Shown here piece after piece: positions 45,611 to 57,774 of a stretch of DNA of 64,000 nucleotides (the stretch's first letter is position 1; every line of letters begins with the position of its first letter). Source of the DNA: Zhengitettix transpicula (Eukaryota > Arthropoda > Insecta > Orthoptera > Tetrigidae). A model generated the notes under the pieces. It was not told the DNA's origin. It saw only the letters and a list, made by a program, of their open reading frames with translations, and did not search any database. The translations under genes and the position numbers were made by a program. The stretch is taken from NCBI GenBank assembly GCA_037074705.1, contig CM073593.1:11227001-11291000 (forward strand). Direction: 5' to 3'.

Positions 45611-46689
45611 TAATCTTTAAATTGGTCCCAGGTTGTCCAAAATAAATTTTATTACTATAAACACATTTTACTGAATACACCGCATTTGTTACGTCATCCA
45701 TTTCTATTTTTTTCCTTTCATGTCCCGACCTTATTTTCACGAACACAAGCACTTAAAACAGGCTGTGTTGTTTTATTATTATTACTATACTTATATAAAA
45801 TATCTCTTCCACAACATCTGAACAATTGTTTTAGAAAACGTGAAGAGTTTGTTACTGTTAACGTTGGATTCCTTATAATAGACAACGTAGCTTTGTCAGA
45901 AAACTATAATTAATAATAATATTTGGATGTAATCATGTTTTATCTCCGTCTAAAAGTGATCTCGATCACTCTTCTTGCCGTCACCACCGTTATACACGTA
46001 ATGTTACATTAAGCTTTCTGTGGAGCATATTGACATGGAGTAGGTACGTTGAGAAGAAATTGCGAACATTCTGTTCGCTCACAGTTGGAAATATACATTA
46101 GTATAGTTTTAATGTTAATTAATCTTAGATTAATATATACATTGAATTTTTTTTAAATTTTTACTACGAGTGTTTATTCTAGAAAAGGTGGACGACGCAG
46201 TGACAAAAAATTATCTCACGGAACGCACATTCCAAATTATCTAGATGGCCAGTGTATTACTTGTTCTAATTAGGATAATTTCAAAATGTGTAATGAATAA
46301 TATTGTGCCACTTTTTACGATTTACTGCTTGGCACGCATCCTGTACAACCTTAATATAATTTGATAATTAAAATTTCCCGTTGAAAATTCGTTCTTTATT
46401 TGATAGAATTGCGTTTTTGGAAAGATAATTAAATCTTAAACCAAAATTGATTGATTTGCGTCAGATCCCAACTTTTATTAATATCCTTATAGTTACATGC
46501 ATGGAGTAGGAACAATAATTACGACGGTTTATAAGCTAGTTTCGACATTTGTAATACAGGTTGCTTCAAAACAAATATTGCGATTACGAACGGCTGTTAA
46601 TATTTAATTTAACTTGTTTATTTTTAAAACATCCTTAACTTTAACAGATCTGTGCATTGGAACTACCATTTTTGTATTGTTAGTCAATT

Positions 46690-46826
46690 GTACTGTGCCG
46701 TTGTGTCGCTCTAGACTCTTGTTTTTTCTTCGCACCTGAATAAAGGAACAAAACTTCCAGAAACGTTTTGAAGTATTGATATAATAACCTACTTTGTCTG
46801 TATTTGGCTATTTTACCTTATTACTG
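46690..46826 (+). repeat. PLE terminal-repeat fragment with hammerhead-like motif, plus strand
   Basis: GTGTCGCTCTAGACTCTTG, CGCACCTGAATAAAGGAACA, AACTTCCAGAAACGTTTTG and TTTGTCTGTATTTGGCTATT: the same order as the right arm of the 30.7 kb foldback. Absent from the matching place in the right duplication arm, so it was inserted into D1 or deleted from D2. Confidence 0.65.
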
Positions 46827-47490
46827 GGTGTCCGGCGTTGCTCGTGTTGTCGTATATTCAGAAATCCCGATTTGATACAAATTTCGGTTGTTCTTGCGCA
46901 ATTTTTATGTAACCCGCACCCCTAAGCGTGCCCCCCTCCCATACCGAAAAGAGTTGAAATTATTCACAGAGAACATGTAGAGAAATTTTATGAATCTCAC
47001 TGATGCCGAAAAAAAATTGACGCAAAAATCGGCATGCTAACATTTTCAACCCACTATATTTCCGCCCAGTCCAACTCAATCGCGCCCACACCCACGCTTT
47101 ACCCTAGTTGTCATAAATAAAATCAGCGACATGCATAACGGGGCGATTTGACTCAATATCGGATATATTCGCGTAATTTTCATGTAACGTAAGTAACGCA
47201 CCTTCAGGGTGTTCCTTTCCCGTGCTGTAAGGTAAAGGGTTAAAATTTTAAACAGATAATGTCAGTAAACCACTATCAATTACTTTGAGCCAGAAAAATA
47301 TTTATGCGACTCCGTTTTAGCATAATTGAAAATTTCGTTATCCGTCCACCCCCTCTTTTGGGGTTGATAGGCGTGTCTCGGCCCCCAAAGCGTTTGTTTC
47401 CCGATCGCAAAGAACACGTGTTTGTAAGCACAATTGTATGCGGAACATATATACAAACAATAAACACACATTTATACATAGTGTTTAATT
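46827..47490 (-). mobile_element. Helitron-like remnant, minus strand
   Basis: The minus strand starts near 47,490 with ATAAATGTGTGTTTATTG, then GTTCCGCATACAATTG, and ends near 46,827 with GAGCAACGCCGGACACCCAG. The interior repeats TTTTTATGTAACCCGCACCC-type units. The CTRR end is degraded. Confidence 0.45.
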
Positions 47491-49229
47491 TTTCCTGGGT
47501 TCTCGTATATCCATAATCTCCGATTTGACTTCAAACCCGATTGCTTTTGCGTAATTTTTATGTATTGCACGTCCACTCCCGTCTCTAAGGGTGCTCCCTT
47601 CAATAAAAATCAAGCGAAACACTTGCTATCTCATAGATTCTAAATTATATTTAATTGGCCGTTTTTACATGTTTAAAAAAATTACACCCTCGTTCAGCCC
47701 CATCCCCTAGTATGTACTGTTTTTTTACTATCAACAATATTCAAGGTACCTTAAGTGTGTAAAAATTACTATGGCCTCTTTATGGTATATAGCCATAACC
47801 TTTATGAATATGACCATATATACCCTAGGTAACTTAAAGGAGTCAAAATCCTCTTTGGTGGATTTTGATGTCTTCTCCAGTGCGTATTTCAGAATAGAAT
47901 TTCACAAAATTCTGTGATTCCGAGTGCCTATCTTTCTGTCTAGCGCGTGATCTCACGGTCTCTTGGCTCGCAGTAATTTGACATTTAATTATCACGGATT
48001 TTATTATAATTATAGTTTATGCTAATTGTTTCTCACCACCACAGTGCCGTTTGTCACGTTTTCAGAATATGTGTACCAAGTAAATACATTCATCCTTTTT
48101 TATTATATAGATTAATTTTCAAAACAGACGTGTCGTATGTTCCCTATCTAAAAATTATAAATTGTTTTTCTGAATTAACACATACTAAAGATGAATTCAT
48201 GCAACGAAACCTAATTTCGTATGCGCTTATGACGTATTTAGAGAATAATTTCACAGAATAAATTCATGTACGCCGGCAAACGTATTATCTTTAAATAAAT
48301 TAATGTAATCATTGATACAGACTGGAATAAATTTAACAGGTTTAAGAAACTGACAATTTATTGTGTTTACTGTGTTTCTTGTTCTATTATTGTCTCACCA
48401 TATTTTTCACTATTTTAAATTTCTAACAAATTAGGGTTCTAATTAAACGTATAGTTAAAACATATTTAAGTAATTGGCTTATGTATTACTGTTATTGTGC
48501 TGTATGTTCAGCCAACTGTACTGCGGTGCAAACTACTATATTTTCAAGCAGGGTTTGACCAACCAACATGCACGAAATAAATAAAAATTTAGTTGAAAAA
48601 TAAAAATTGACATAGGAGATGATTTTTATATAAAAACTTCCTTTGTGATAGAAGTCCGAGTATCTTTCGATCTCAAAATTTAAGAATTGTTGTTACGTGT
48701 CAAATTTACACGTAACGTGTTTCAAACCGAAGAAAATAACTTAACAATAGAATAATGTATAATAAGTTAACCAATATATCAAGTATCAGTCAGACCAACG
48801 CTATTCGGGAAAGTGACACTTTGCTGAAAACGTCTTTCTGGTAATAAAATTTATATTGACTTCTGCGGCAAACGTCAATAGGAATAATGCGTCGGGTAAG
48901 TGACCTGCGGTCAAGTAACCTAATACAGCTTTTTTCCGGGAAGCAAAAATTACGTCTGCCCATCAACTAAAATTATTTTTATGAGCAATTTTCATCAAGT
49001 CTTGCGATTGCTGATTTAAGTTTTTATGTTATTTAAATCCTTGTTACGCATCTTTATAAAAAATATATTGTTTCGTCGATTTATTTTTGACCGTTTTATC
49101 AGTAAAATCTGCAAACTAAGAGCGACACAGAGGCAGAAATTTAGAATGGGATTCTGTAATACACGGAACAAATGTTATATTCTAAAACCTCTCGATTGGA
49201 ATCGAGGGACAGACGGAAAATTGGACATT

Positions 49230-49510
49230 TTTATGCAACGCGATAAACACGCGGTTAAGTTTCCATTATAACGTTCACTAATTTTTGCAATATGGTGGAT
49301 GTCATTTATGATTCTGATAAATAAGTAGAAGGTCCCGAATTAAAAAATTATAATCTTTATTACCAAAAAAATATTAATGTCCTGACGTTTCGCCTTTTTT
49401 AGGTTTTAATAATTTTGTATACAATTCATTAGTTAAATTTAGAGTCTCATATCTGCTGAATCTCCAGTTGCAACCGTAATTAAACGCTTAACATGAATTA
49501 ATATGTTATA
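49230..49510. other. Spacer between duplication arm and PLE array
   Basis: AT-rich. At 49,381-49,400 the minus strand has AAAAGGCGAAACGTCAGGAC, a GAAACGUC string like the 3' half of a hammerhead; no other feature. Confidence 0.35.
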
Positions 49511-49516
49511 TTAAAT

Positions 49517-49834
49517 AGAAAATTCGTTAGTTGGTGCCTCAGATTTTGTATATTTAGCCAATCTCTCGAACTTATTGGTTTGTCTAAACCACTTCTGTGT
49601 CTGAGCGGCAATGGAGTTATTCACTACTTCCCATACCGTGGTTGACATCTGATTTGTTAATTGCAGATGAAGCGAAAATAGAGTACGACCAATGATGACC
49701 AATTCGCGGCGAACTTGGTGAATTCGTTCTCTGACCAGTGCCATACTGGTTCTTCTCAGGATCCTGTGCACGGCCGGTGTATGAATAGGGTACCGCAGTA
49801 CAGTGAAACTCGGATGATGTCTTGGTCCGGACAC
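49517..49834 (-). pseudogene. PLE array copy P1, N-terminal coding fragment
   Basis: The frame contains SMALVRERIHQVRRELVIIG, HLQLTNQMSTTVWEVVNNS and AAQTQKWFRQTNKFERLAK, as in copies P2 and P3 (51.9-52.1 and 54.4-54.6 kb). It ends at 49,517 where the other two continue towards the RT, so P1 is cut off on its 3' side. No catalytic motif remains. Confidence 0.75.
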
Positions 49835-50150
49835 TTTGACAAAAAAGCTAAGTTACAAAGTAATTTAGCTCGACGTTGTCTCAATTTTTCGAAGAGTTTA
49901 ACCCTTCAAAGACTTTCCTCCCAGTAATGGTAAATTAACAAAGAACGAAAGCTTTCCCGGTGTATTTGATGAGGAAAAAGTTCTCGGGTTACCACCTGGG
50001 TAACAATGCGACTGAAACGCGACGTTTCGACGGACAAATGCACTGCCGTAATCTTTTAGGCGAAGTGCCGGAAACATTGAGTTCAAGAGTATATATACCC
50101 CTCACTCCCGGGGAGTGGGACGATCAGGTGATATCTGAGATAGGCAAATC
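49835..50150 (-). repeat. Shared PLE terminal repeat between P1 and P2
   Basis: Same content as 52,190-52,490 and 54,650-54,955: GGAAAACTTTC-type leader, GTTCTCGGGTTACCACCTGG, GCGACGTTTCGACGGACAAA (minus strand GTCCGTCGAAACGTCGC) and a TATATATACCCC box. It serves as leader of P1 and trailer of P2, as expected in tandem PLEs. Confidence 0.65.
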
Positions 50151-50159
50151 AGACGCCAT

Positions 50160-52190
50160 GACCTTCAACCGGTCCGCGGCGCGGCTATATCCCGCATTTT
50201 CGTCTACCAAACCTTAGTATTTTTGTTCCACCGAAGTTGATGTGTGTCCGGTTTCTAAGGCATGTTCCGCAATGGCGGACTTGTGGGGCTGTTTTAATCT
50301 AAGATATCTTGCATGTTCAACACATGTCTCCTCTACTGTTCGGACGGTTTATCATATAAAGGTATTATCACACACACCGAGAATACTGTATACTCCGGGC
50401 ATCCTAAGTCCTCTGTCGTCCTTAATTGTGCCAATCATTTACTTAAATTTGGCTAGCGGGACAAAAACCGCCTAAATTTTAGTTTTGTTAAGAATTCTCC
50501 CAATTCTGCTTGTTGTGACACCAGCAAAGGGAAGGAAGGCAGAAATGTTGAAATTTTCTTCCTTTTTCCGGTTTTTTCCTTTCTCTTCTGGTTAAAAGCC
50601 CCATTTATGTGTGGCGCATAATATCCTATGAGCCGAAATACAGACATAAGATGTGCTAACTCCTGCGTGAGACTTCCAAATTCAGATATGGCCCTGGCTC
50701 TTTGTATTAATGTGGCTAATACTGCTGTTTTCTGTGCAAGATGGTGAAAGCTCTCCGCATGGAAATACAAATCGGTGTGGGTAGGCTTCCTATACACTGA
50801 ATGACCCAGTTTACCATCCTGTTTTTTCTAAATTAATATATCTAGAAAGGGAAGCCTACCGTCTTTCTCAATTTCCACGGTAAACTTTATATTTGGGTGT
50901 ACACTATTCAAATGTTGAAGAAAGTTGTACAGTGCTTCAGTCCCATGTTGCCATATAACAAAAGTGTCATCAACGTAGCGGTATAAAATTTTTGGCTTTA
51001 AAGGAGCGCTGTTCAAGGCCACGTTCTCAAAATGCTCCATATAGAAGTTTGCAATGGCCAGGGATAAGGGAATTACATGGTCATTGAAGCATGTCTGAAA
51101 AGAACAGTGATACCTGGGGAAAAATGTTTCTCCAACAGGGTGAGCGTGTCCTCAATGGGAACCCGGATGATCAAAGAGACGACGTCGATTCTTACTAGTA
51201 GGTCATTTGGATCTACGTTGATAGTTTGTATCATGTGGGCGGAGTTCCTGATGTGGTGTTCATACTTCTCAACTATGGAGCTCAGCCTCTTCGTTAAATT
51301 CTTGGCTATGTTGTATGTGACCGACCCAATAGAACTAGCAATCGGTCGCAAATGGGACCTCGAGTTTATGGATTTTTGGGAGTCCATAAATTCTAGGCGG
51401 AGCCGCAGCCAGTTGTCGCAACATTTTGGTTATCTCAAGTGGAAGGTCGAATTTATAAGTGTCGCAATCTTCCGTGTCAAGGAATAAGTAGGATGCCGTT
51501 CCATCAGCCGATAGCTAGGATCCTCCACAAGTTGAAGCATATCCTTGTGATAGTCATCAGAAGTAAGGATGACCGTAGCGTTTGCCTTTATCAGCAGGCA
51601 AAACTACTAAATCTTTGTTATTACATGAGATCTATAACGGCCTTCCGGTCGCCCGCCGTCAGTTTGGATTTTCGAGCCCTAGCATACTTCTTGTGTGATT
51701 TCCTGGGCTGCCTCTGACGGAAAATTGTAGATGGCCTCTCACACCACAAATAATTTCTTTAATCGGTACTGCGTCTCGTGTTGGGTCAAAGTTAAGTCCT
51801 TTCGAGAGAGCTGAGGTAGTATCCGCGTCAAGTTCTTTGCCAGATATGTTAACAATTGTCTGTCTTTCGTTAGTTTGTGCATCAGATTTTGTAGATTTAG
51901 CCAATCGTTCGAACTTATTGATTTGTCTAAAGCACGTCTGTGTCTGGGCTGCAATGGAGTTATCCACTACTTCCCATACCGTGGTTGACATCTGATTTGT
52001 TAATTGCAGATGAAGCGAAAATAGAGTACGACCAATGAAGACCAATTCGCGGCGAACTTGGTGAATTCGTTCTCTGACCAGTGCCATACTGGTTCTTCTC
52101 TGGATCCTGTGCTCGGCCGGTGTATGAATAGAGTTCCGCAGTACAGTGAAATTCGGAATGATGGCTTGGTCCCGACACCTCGACAAAAAA
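50160..52190 (-). pseudogene. PLE array copy P2, near full-length RT and GIY-YIG
   Basis: Reading leftward on the minus strand: N-terminal region (52,190-51,660, with NISGKELDADTTSALSKGLN); VLPADKG near 51,605 followed by a one-base slip before NATVI; YGLPKIHKLEVPFATD near 51,380; RT core SSIGSVTYNIAKNLTKRLSS and NDLLVRIDVVSLI (51,387-51,073); YRYVDDTFVIWQHG near 50,970; DGRLPFLDILI; VYRKPTHTDLYFHAESFHHL (about 50,797); then GIY-YIG relics VEETCVEHARYLRLKQPHKS and AEHALETGH near 50,300. The YIG itself is lost (two stops there), and the NRD segment before the end is deleted. Frameshifts separate most blocks, so it is inactive. Confidence 0.9.
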
Positions 52191-52495
52191 GCTAAGTTAC
52201 AAAGTAATTTCGCTCGACATTTCTCGGTTTTTCGAAGAGTTTCACCCTTCGAAGACTTTCCTCCCGGTAAAGGTGAATTATCAAAGAACGAAGGCTTTCC
52301 CGGTGTATTTTTTGAGGAAGAGGTTCTCGGGTTTCCACAATGCGATTGAAACGTGACGTTTCGACGGACAACTGCACTGCTGTCTTCTTCTAGGCGAAGT
52401 GCCGCGAACATTAAGTTCGAGATTATATATACCCATCGCGCACGTGGGGTAGGCCGAGCAGGTAATATCAGAGACGTAACCTACAACCGGTCCGT
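52190..52495 (-). repeat. Shared PLE terminal repeat between P2 and P3
   Basis: Homologous to 49,835-50,150. Lacks the GTTACCCAGGTGG block found in the other two. On the minus strand GTTGTCCGTCGAAACGTCAC sits at 52,373-52,354. Confidence 0.65.
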
Positions 52496-54650
52496 GGCGC
52501 GGCTAAATCCCGCATTTCCGTCTACCAAACCTTCCCCCGGAGGAGGGGGTTGCCTCTTGTCACGTATCATTGTTAGGGCCGGGTACCATGTTCTGGCCAA
52601 CTGGAAGCCCGTGTTTCGGATGTATACTAATTTCAATGGTTTCTTGGAGCACACTGACCGAATAACCTCTTACATGCCTTAGTATTTTTGTTCCACCGAA
52701 GTTGATGTGTGTCCGATTTATGAGGCATGTTCCACAACAGCGGACTTGTGTGGTTGTTTTAATCTAAGACATCTTGCATGTCCAACACGTCTCTCCTCTA
52801 CTGTTCGAATGGTTTGTCCTAGGTAGGTCTTGTCACACACACAGGGAGTCCTGTATACTCCGGTCATCCTAAGTCCACTGCCGTCCTTAATTGTGCCAAT
52901 CATTTACTTAAATTTGGCTAGCAAGACAAAACCGCCTTAATTTTATACTTCTTAAGAATTCACCCAATTCTGCTTGTCGTGACACCAGCATAGGTAAGGA
53001 AGGCAGAAATGTTGAAATTTTCTTCTTCTTTTCCGATTTTTTCCTCTCTCTTCTGGTTAAAAGCCCTCTTTATGTGTGGCATCCTTTGAACCGAAATACA
53101 GATTTAAGATGTGCTAACTCCTGCATGAGACTTCCAACGTCAGATATTGCACTGGCCCTTTGTATTAATCTGGCTAATACTGCTGTTTTTTTTGTGCTGG
53201 ATGGTGAAAGCTCTAAGCATGGAGATACAAATCGGTGTGGGTAGGCTTCCTATACACTGAATGACCCAGTTTACCATCCTGTTTTTTCTAAATTAATATA
53301 TCTAGAAAGGGTAGAGTACCGTCTTTCTCAATTTCCATGGTAAACTTTATATTTGGGTGTATACTGTTCAAGAGGTGAAGAAAGTTGTACAGTGCTTCAG
53401 TCCCATGTTGCCATATAACAAAAGTGTCATCAACGTAGTGGAAGAAAAATTTTGCCTTTTTAGGGAGAGCAGTTAAAGGCCACGTTCTCAAAGTGCTCCA
53501 TGTAGAAGTTTGCAATGGCCGGGGATAAGGGAAATACGTGGTCGTTAAAACATGTCTGAAAAGAACAGTGATACCTGGGGACAAATGTTTCGCCAACAGA
53601 GTGAGCGTGTCCTCATGGGAACCCGTGTGATCAAAGAAACCACGTCGAAACTCACTAGTAGGTCACTTTGATCTACGTTGATAGTTTGTAGAAGTTGTAT
53701 CATGTGGGCGAAGTTCCTGATGTGATGTTCATACTTCCCAACTATGGAGCTCAGCCTCTTCGTTAAATTCTTGGCTATGTAGTAAGTGGCAGAACCAATA
53801 GAACTAACAATCGGTCGCAAGGGTACCTAGAGTTTATAGATTTTTGGGAGTCTATAAATTCTACCCGGAGCCGCAGCCGGTTGTCCCAACCTTTTGGTTA
53901 TCTCAGGTGGAAGGCCGGCCGCATTTATAGTGTCCCAGTCTTCCGTGTCATGGAATAAGTAGGATCACGTGCCATCGGCCGATAGCTAGGATCCTCCAAG
54001 AGTTGAAGAAATTTTTTGTGATAGTCATCAGAAGTAAGGATGACCGTAGCGTTTGCCTTTATCAGCAGGCAAAACTACTAAATCTTTGTTATTACATGAG
54101 ATCTATAACGGCCTTCCGGTCGCCCGCCGTCAGTTTGGATTTTCGAGCCCTAGCATACTTCTTGTGTGATTTCCTGGGCTGCCTCTGACGGAAAATTGTA
54201 GATGGCCCTCTCAACACCACAAATAATTTCTTTAATCGGTACTGCGTCTCGTGTTGGGTCAAAGTTAAGTCCTTTCGAGAGAGCTGAGGTAGTATCCGCG
54301 TCAAGTTCTTTGCCAGATAGGTTCACATTTGTCTGTCTTTCGTTAGTTTGTTCCTCAGATTTTGTAGATTTAGCCAATCGTTCTAACTTATTGGTTTGTC
54401 TAAACCACTTCTGTGTCTGGGCTGCAATGGATTTATCCACTACTTCCCATACCGTGGTTGACATCTGATTTGTTAATTGCAGATGAAGCGAAAATAGAGT
54501 ACGACCAATGAAGACCAATTCGCGGCGAACTTGGTGAATTCGTTCTCTGATCAGTGCCATACTGGTTCTTTGTGGATCCTGTGCTCGGCCGGTGCATGAA
54601 TAGGGTTCCGCAGTACAGTGAAACTCGGAATGATGGCTTGGTCCCGACAC
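52496..54650 (-). pseudogene. PLE array copy P3, near full-length RT and GIY-YIG
   Basis: Same domain order as P2. N-terminal frame 54,650-54,150; VLPADKG region near 54,070; YGL-type block near 53,840; RT 53,820-53,545 (MRPIVSSIGSATYYIAKNLT, LVSFDVVSLITRVP); HYVDDTFVIWQHG near 53,440; thumb 53,270-52,950 with several shifts; GIY-YIG 52,903-52,496 including CDKTYLGQTIRTVEERRVGH with YLG in place of YIG, then RLKQPHKSAVVEHA and the C-terminal NTGFQLARTWYPAL. Better preserved than P2 at the 3' end, but still carrying stops and frameshifts. Confidence 0.9.
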
Positions 54651-54955
54651 CTCGACAAAAAAGCTAAGTTACAAAGTAATTTAGCTCGACGTTGTCTCAA
54701 TTTTCGAAGAGTTTAACCCTTAGAAGACTTTCCTCCCCATAGAGGTGAATTATCAAAGAACGAAGGCTTTCCCGTTGTATTTGTTGAAGAAAAGTTCTCG
54801 GGTTTCCACCTGGGTAACAATCGATTGAAACGCGACGTTTCGTCGGACAAATGCACTGCCGTCATCTTCTAGGCTAAGTGCCGCGAACATTGAGTTCGAG
54901 AGTATATATACCCCTTGCGCCCGGGTGGTGGGCGGATCAGGTGATATCTGAGACG
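54650..54955 (-). repeat. Shared PLE terminal repeat between P3 and P4
   Basis: Contains minus-strand AGAAGATGACGGCAGTGCAT then TTGTCCGACGAAACGTCGCG (54,873-54,831) and the TATATATACCCC box. It begins right after the stop of the P4 frame (54,960). Confidence 0.7.
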
Positions 54956-54959
54956 TGAC

Positions 54960-55320
54960 CTACAACCGGTCCGCGGCGCGGCTATATCCAGCATTTCCGT
55001 CTACCAAACCTTCCTCCGGAGGAGGGGGCTGACTATTGTCACGTATCACTTTTAGGGCCTTGTCCCATGTTCTGGCCAACTGGAAGCCCGTGTCTCGGTT
55101 TAGGATGTTCGGATGTATTATAATTTCAACGGCTTTCTGGAGCACACTGTCCCAATAACCTATTAGATGCCTTAGTATTTTTTTTTCAACCGATTTTGAT
55201 GTTGTGTCCGGTTTCTAAGGCATGTTCCGCAATGGCGGACTAGTGGGGCTGCTTTAATCTGAGATATCTTGCATGTTCAACACATCTCTCCTCTAATGTT
55301 GGGATGGTTTGTCCTATATA
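54960..55320 (-). pseudogene. PLE array copy P4, GIY-YIG domain only
   Basis: The minus frame runs from TYIGQTIPTLEERCVEHARY near 55,320, through RLKQPH, a stop, SAIAEHALETGHNIKIG and a run of A that shifts frame, to KAVEIIIHPNILNRDTGFQL and ARTWDKALKVIRD before TAA at 54,960. It is the only array copy with an intact YIGQT. It breaks off just upstream of YIG, where the right duplication arm region begins. Confidence 0.8.
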
Positions 55321-56257
55321 CGTCACAATTTTTATATCATTTAGGTCTATAAAATATTTAAGCATTTTGCATGTAAAGTCATTGATTTTTGCTGTAGTCT
55401 TTAAATTCTTATTATGACCATAACATTCGTTTATTTAAATTGGTCCCAGATTGTCCAAAATAAATTTTATTACTATAAACACATTTTACTGAATACACCA
55501 CATTTGTTATGTCATCCATTTCTATTTTTTTTACTTTCTTGTCCCGACCTTATTTTCACGAACTCAAGCACTAAAAAAAGGGTTGTGTTGTTTTATTATT
55601 ATTACTAAATTTTTATAAATATAATCTCTTCCACAACATCTGAACAATTTTTTTATAAAACGTGAAGAGTTGTTACTGTTAACGTTGGATTCCTCATAAT
55701 AGACAACGTAGCTTTGTCATCAAACTATGATTAATAATAATATTTGGATTTAATCGTATTTTATCACTGTCTAAAAGTGATCTCGAGCACTCTTTTTGCC
55801 GTCACCACCGTTAGACATGTAATGTTACATTAAGCTTTCTGTGGAGCATAATGACTTGGAGTAGGTACGTTGAGAAGAAATTGTGAACTATTCTGTTCGC
55901 TCACCGTTGGAAATATACATCTTACGCATGGTGAAAAGGACAGGATTCCCAACTTATGTTTCCATCTTGCAGAATGTTATTGACGACATTCTGAACTTTT
56001 ATGTAAATCTTATAATCACCTTTATTTTTCATAATATCCTTTTAACCTTCATCATTCTGTATTATTAAGCACGTCTTCGTTACTTCCAAACTATTAAATT
56101 GTATTTCGAATCTGAGATCGAGAAACGTTATTCCACTACCAAATGTAGAATTATTTATCGCTATTTCATTAGTATAGTTTTAATGTTAATTAATCGTAGA
56201 TATATATATATACATGGAATTTCTTCTTAATTTACACTACGACAGTTTTTTCTAGCA

Positions 56258-56500
56258 ATGGTGAACGACGCAGTGACAACAAATTATTTCACGGAACGCA
56301 CATTCCAAATTATCAAAATGGCCAGTTTATTACTTGTTCTAATTAGAATACTTTCAAAATTTGTAAAGAATGATTTGGAATCAATTCTTATTTCTTACTT
56401 CGTGGCACTCATCCTGTACAAACATGTAATCAATAATTTTGTGCCACTTTTTACGATTTACTGCGTGGCACGCATCATGCACGACCTTAATATAATTTGA
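56258..56500 (+). other. 80-codon hydrophobic open frame in the duplicated block
   Basis: The frame starts with ATG and reads MVNDAVTTNYFTERTFQIIK, then two hydrophobic stretches that could be membrane segments. The matching block in the left arm (about 46,190-46,365) has a TAG in this frame and lacks about 66 bases between short GTAA repeats. Open in one copy and broken in the other, it may be a former exon or chance. Family not recognised. Confidence 0.2.
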
Positions 56501-57113
56501 TAATTAAAATTTCCCGTTGAAAATTTGTTCTTTATTTTGATAGAATTGCGTTTTCGGAAAGATAATTAACTGTTAAACCAAAATTCATTGATTTGCGTCA
56601 GATCCAACTTTTATTAATATCCTTATAGTTACATGCATGGAGTAGGAACATTAATTACGACGGTTTATAAGCAAGTTTCTTCATTTTTAATACAGGTTGA
56701 TTCAAAATGAATATTGCGATTACTAACGGCTGTTAATATTTAATTATTGTATGCGGAACATATATACAAACATTATACAAACATACATACATACATACTG
56801 TTTAATTTTTCTAGGGTTCCCGTATATCCATAGCCCCCGATTTGACTTCAAACCCGGTTGCTTTTGCGTAATTTTTATGTATTGCACCTCTACTCCCATC
56901 TCTAAGGTTGCTCCCTTCAAACATGAAGCGAAACACTTGCTATCTCATTGACTCCAAGCAATATTTAAATGGCTGTTTTTTACTGTCAAGAATATTCACG
57001 GTAAAAAATACTCTGGCCTTTGAATTATATGTAACCATAACCTTTATGAATATGACCATATATACTCCAGGTAAATTAAAGGAGTCAAAATCCTCTGTGG
57101 TGGATTTTGATGT

Positions 57114-57770
57114 TTGACGTTCGTTGCATTGTATAAAATAAATGCAAAAACATTACGCAATGCTTCAACTATTCAATAGAACCCTACCGAATTAAAAGAT
57201 ATTTTTTGGCTATACATTTTAATAGATTAATTATTTATTTAGTTATCACTTTTCACTAAATTTTTTTAACTGTTACAAACCGATTGGGGATCATAATGAC
57301 CATAATCCTTTAAGTTAAAGGCTTACAACTATTGTGTAATTAGTATTAACGTATATACGCGTTGGCAGATCATGTAATATTGAATGAAATTTTAATTGCT
57401 GAAACAACATCAATTAATAAAATAAGTAAGGCCTAGCTTATTGTAAACTAAAACTCTCCATATTGGTGTCGCAAAGCCTAAAGTATGAAACATGGTTCAT
57501 TGTATAAAATTAATGCAAAAATACCGAAATACGCCAATAGAAATATATCAATTTTGTGCAATGTCATTAATTTTCAATAGTTCTCACATGAAATGATTCC
57601 CTTAGGCTTTTTTAACTGTTACACATAAATATGAAATTGGATATTATACATACATAACCAAAATTTTTCCAGAATCTCACTGGAAGTAATTAATCTGTTT
57701 TAGCACATTTAAAATTAAATTATAATTATTACAAATATTAGGTATTGTTTTTATTATCATTCTATGTCTC
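57114..57770. other. AT-rich insert before gag copy B
   Basis: No recognised feature. TGTATAAAATAAATGCAAAAA and a near copy occur at about 57,130 and 57,500. Confidence 0.4.
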
Positions 57771-57774
57771 CTAC

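Larger units (their letters stand above)
45617..49225 (+). repeat. Segmental duplication, left arm (D1)
   Basis: Four colinear blocks match the right arm in the same orientation: 45,617-46,612 with 55,435-56,744; 47,437-47,893 with 56,745-57,113; 48,053-48,520 with 60,948-61,385; and 48,740-49,225 with 62,135-62,650. The left arm carries an extra PLE and Helitron-like tract (46,613-47,436). It lacks the 3.8 kb gag-containing segment of the right arm. No identifiable gene lies in the shared blocks. Confidence 0.85.

Noticed and set aside
51077..51487. 136-codon plus-strand frame
   Set aside because: Opposite strand of the PLE reverse transcriptase, whose minus-strand motifs explain the sequence.
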